64,000 bases of DNA from Thermogutta sp039793925 (lineage in GTDB: Bacteria > Planctomycetota > Planctomycetia > Pirellulales > Thermoguttaceae): positions 1 through 64,000 of the forward strand of contig NZ_JBAMME010000346.1 of assembly GCF_039793925.1 (NCBI RefSeq). Reading direction: 5' to 3'. Positions within the stretch are counted from its first letter, which is position 1. Each line of letters begins with the position of its first letter. Of the stretch, positions 63,501 to 64,000 are shown piece by piece. The position numbers and the translations under genes were made by a program. The notes under the pieces were generated by a model that did no database searches, was not told the DNA's origin, and saw only the letters and a list, made by a program, of their open reading frames with translations.

Positions 63501-64000
63501 GCTTAGCCACCCATTTCTCGGTACCCTCTTCACTGATGAGCAATCCTGACAATCAAAAGCCCTACCACCCTATGGAGGGGAATTCCAAATGTGCTCTTTA
63601 GAAACCCGAAGAGATTCCTCGTTACCTCCCAAACCTATCCGGCTTGCCCAAGTTCACTGGCCCAATCGCCTCAGTTACCATGAGGTAAATCCGGCGCCCC
63701 CCTACCGTGCGGGAAACAATCTTACCCATTCAGATTACAACCCCGGCTCGATATCTCTCAACACTACTAATTGTATCTATCCGTCAATGCATACACAACA
63801 TAGCGTAAGAGTGTACCGCGCTTTCGCCTGGTGTCAAGTCCCGAACCTGCGTGTCGTAAGTGCCCCTCAGATGACGACCTGCGCACCGTGCCTTTTTCGC
63901 ACGCCCCCGTCTGGCTTGCCCGGATAAATACGTAACACATTGCAGAGACACTGGTTACGAAATTCTCGGGCAGCTTTTGCGTCAGCCTGGCGAGTCGCTC
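63501..64000. other. 500 bp without a convincing gene
   Basis: Open frames here are short and low in quality. A 44-codon leftward frame from the window edge to TGA at 63867 could be the end of a gene outside, but has no recognisable motif. No RNA fold was found. The composition looks less G/C-biased than the coding parts. Confidence 0.35.

Noticed and set aside
63589..63927. 112-codon rightward open frame near the window end
   Set aside because: No ribosome site, no motif, and irregular composition. It spans the gene-free end.
63867..63999. 44-codon leftward open frame entering from the right edge
   Set aside because: Could be the end of an outside gene, but it is too short to identify, so I did not call it.
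1..64000. Defence island, CRISPR, prophage, transposon or biosynthetic cluster
   Set aside because: I read both strands for direct repeats, transposase, integrase, restriction, NRPS/PKS and toxin signs and found none I could support.

Overview
The window is about 64 kb of a bacterial chromosome that most resembles a planctomycete, probably of the Pirellulales. The reasons are a TIGR03000 domain, a twin-arginine Gfo/Idh/MocA oxidoreductase, paired ceramidase-like proteins, several large secreted orphan proteins, and loosely packed genes in short operons. Naming a genus would be a guess. Three runs of ten N (20398-20407, 38403-38412, 43732-43741) show a scaffolded draft assembly. Two of them cut genes, and the second is flanked by a fold-back inversion. 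I see no rRNA, tRNA, CRISPR array, transposase, prophage or plasmid gene.

Layout. 1-5.2 kb: the end of an HpaI-type aldolase, then leftward genes for an ABC ATPase, a large membrane-anchored partner, a MazG-like pyrophosphohydrolase and a HAD phosphatase. 5.5-10.1 kb: a leftward TIGR03960-type radical SAM protein, then rightward a secreted isoaspartyl-methyltransferase-like protein and a Cys/Pro-rich TIGR03000 protein. 10.4-18.8 kb: mostly rightward housekeeping genes (asd, truA, a GT4 glycosyltransferase, an atypical Ser/Thr kinase, accA, pdxA), with leftward cvpA and dtd. 19.2-22.9 kb: three envelope proteins, two of them paralogous and one ending in a DUF11-like domain. 23.2-28.5 kb: an aminotransferase, clpX (leftward), a small membrane protein, KDPG aldolase and holA. 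28.6-37.4 kb: an exported oxidoreductase, then a tight run of a second exported methyltransferase-like protein, a CBM-bearing glycosidase and an AddA/RecB-type helicase-nuclease.

37.6-42.6 kb: leftward genes for a small Cys-rich secreted protein, a glucuronokinase-like GHMP kinase directly behind galU, a 90-residue orphan and serA. 43.2-51.5 kb: a gap-split GspF-like protein, a macrodomain protein, a GAF-AAA+ regulator, a sugar isomerase-like protein, an HDOD protein with a degenerate GGDEF-like tail, and a DUF523-DUF1722 fusion. 51.5-57.4 kb: leftward genes for a metzincin-like pseudopeptidase with a carbohydrate-binding tail and two ceramidase-like proteins. 57.6-60.2 kb: purN and fhs, which together make and use 10-formyl-THF. 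60.4-63.4 kb: a leftward B12-dependent ribonucleotide reductase with a promoter that overlaps a perfect palindrome. The last 0.6 kb holds no convincing gene.

The strongest leads are the kinase-galU pair (a possible glucuronate to UDP-glucuronate route), the palindromic operator at the reductase promoter, two methyltransferase-like proteins carrying export signals, several apparent pseudoenzymes, and the inverted 20 bp beside the second gap. No defence island or clearly new multi-gene system is visible.
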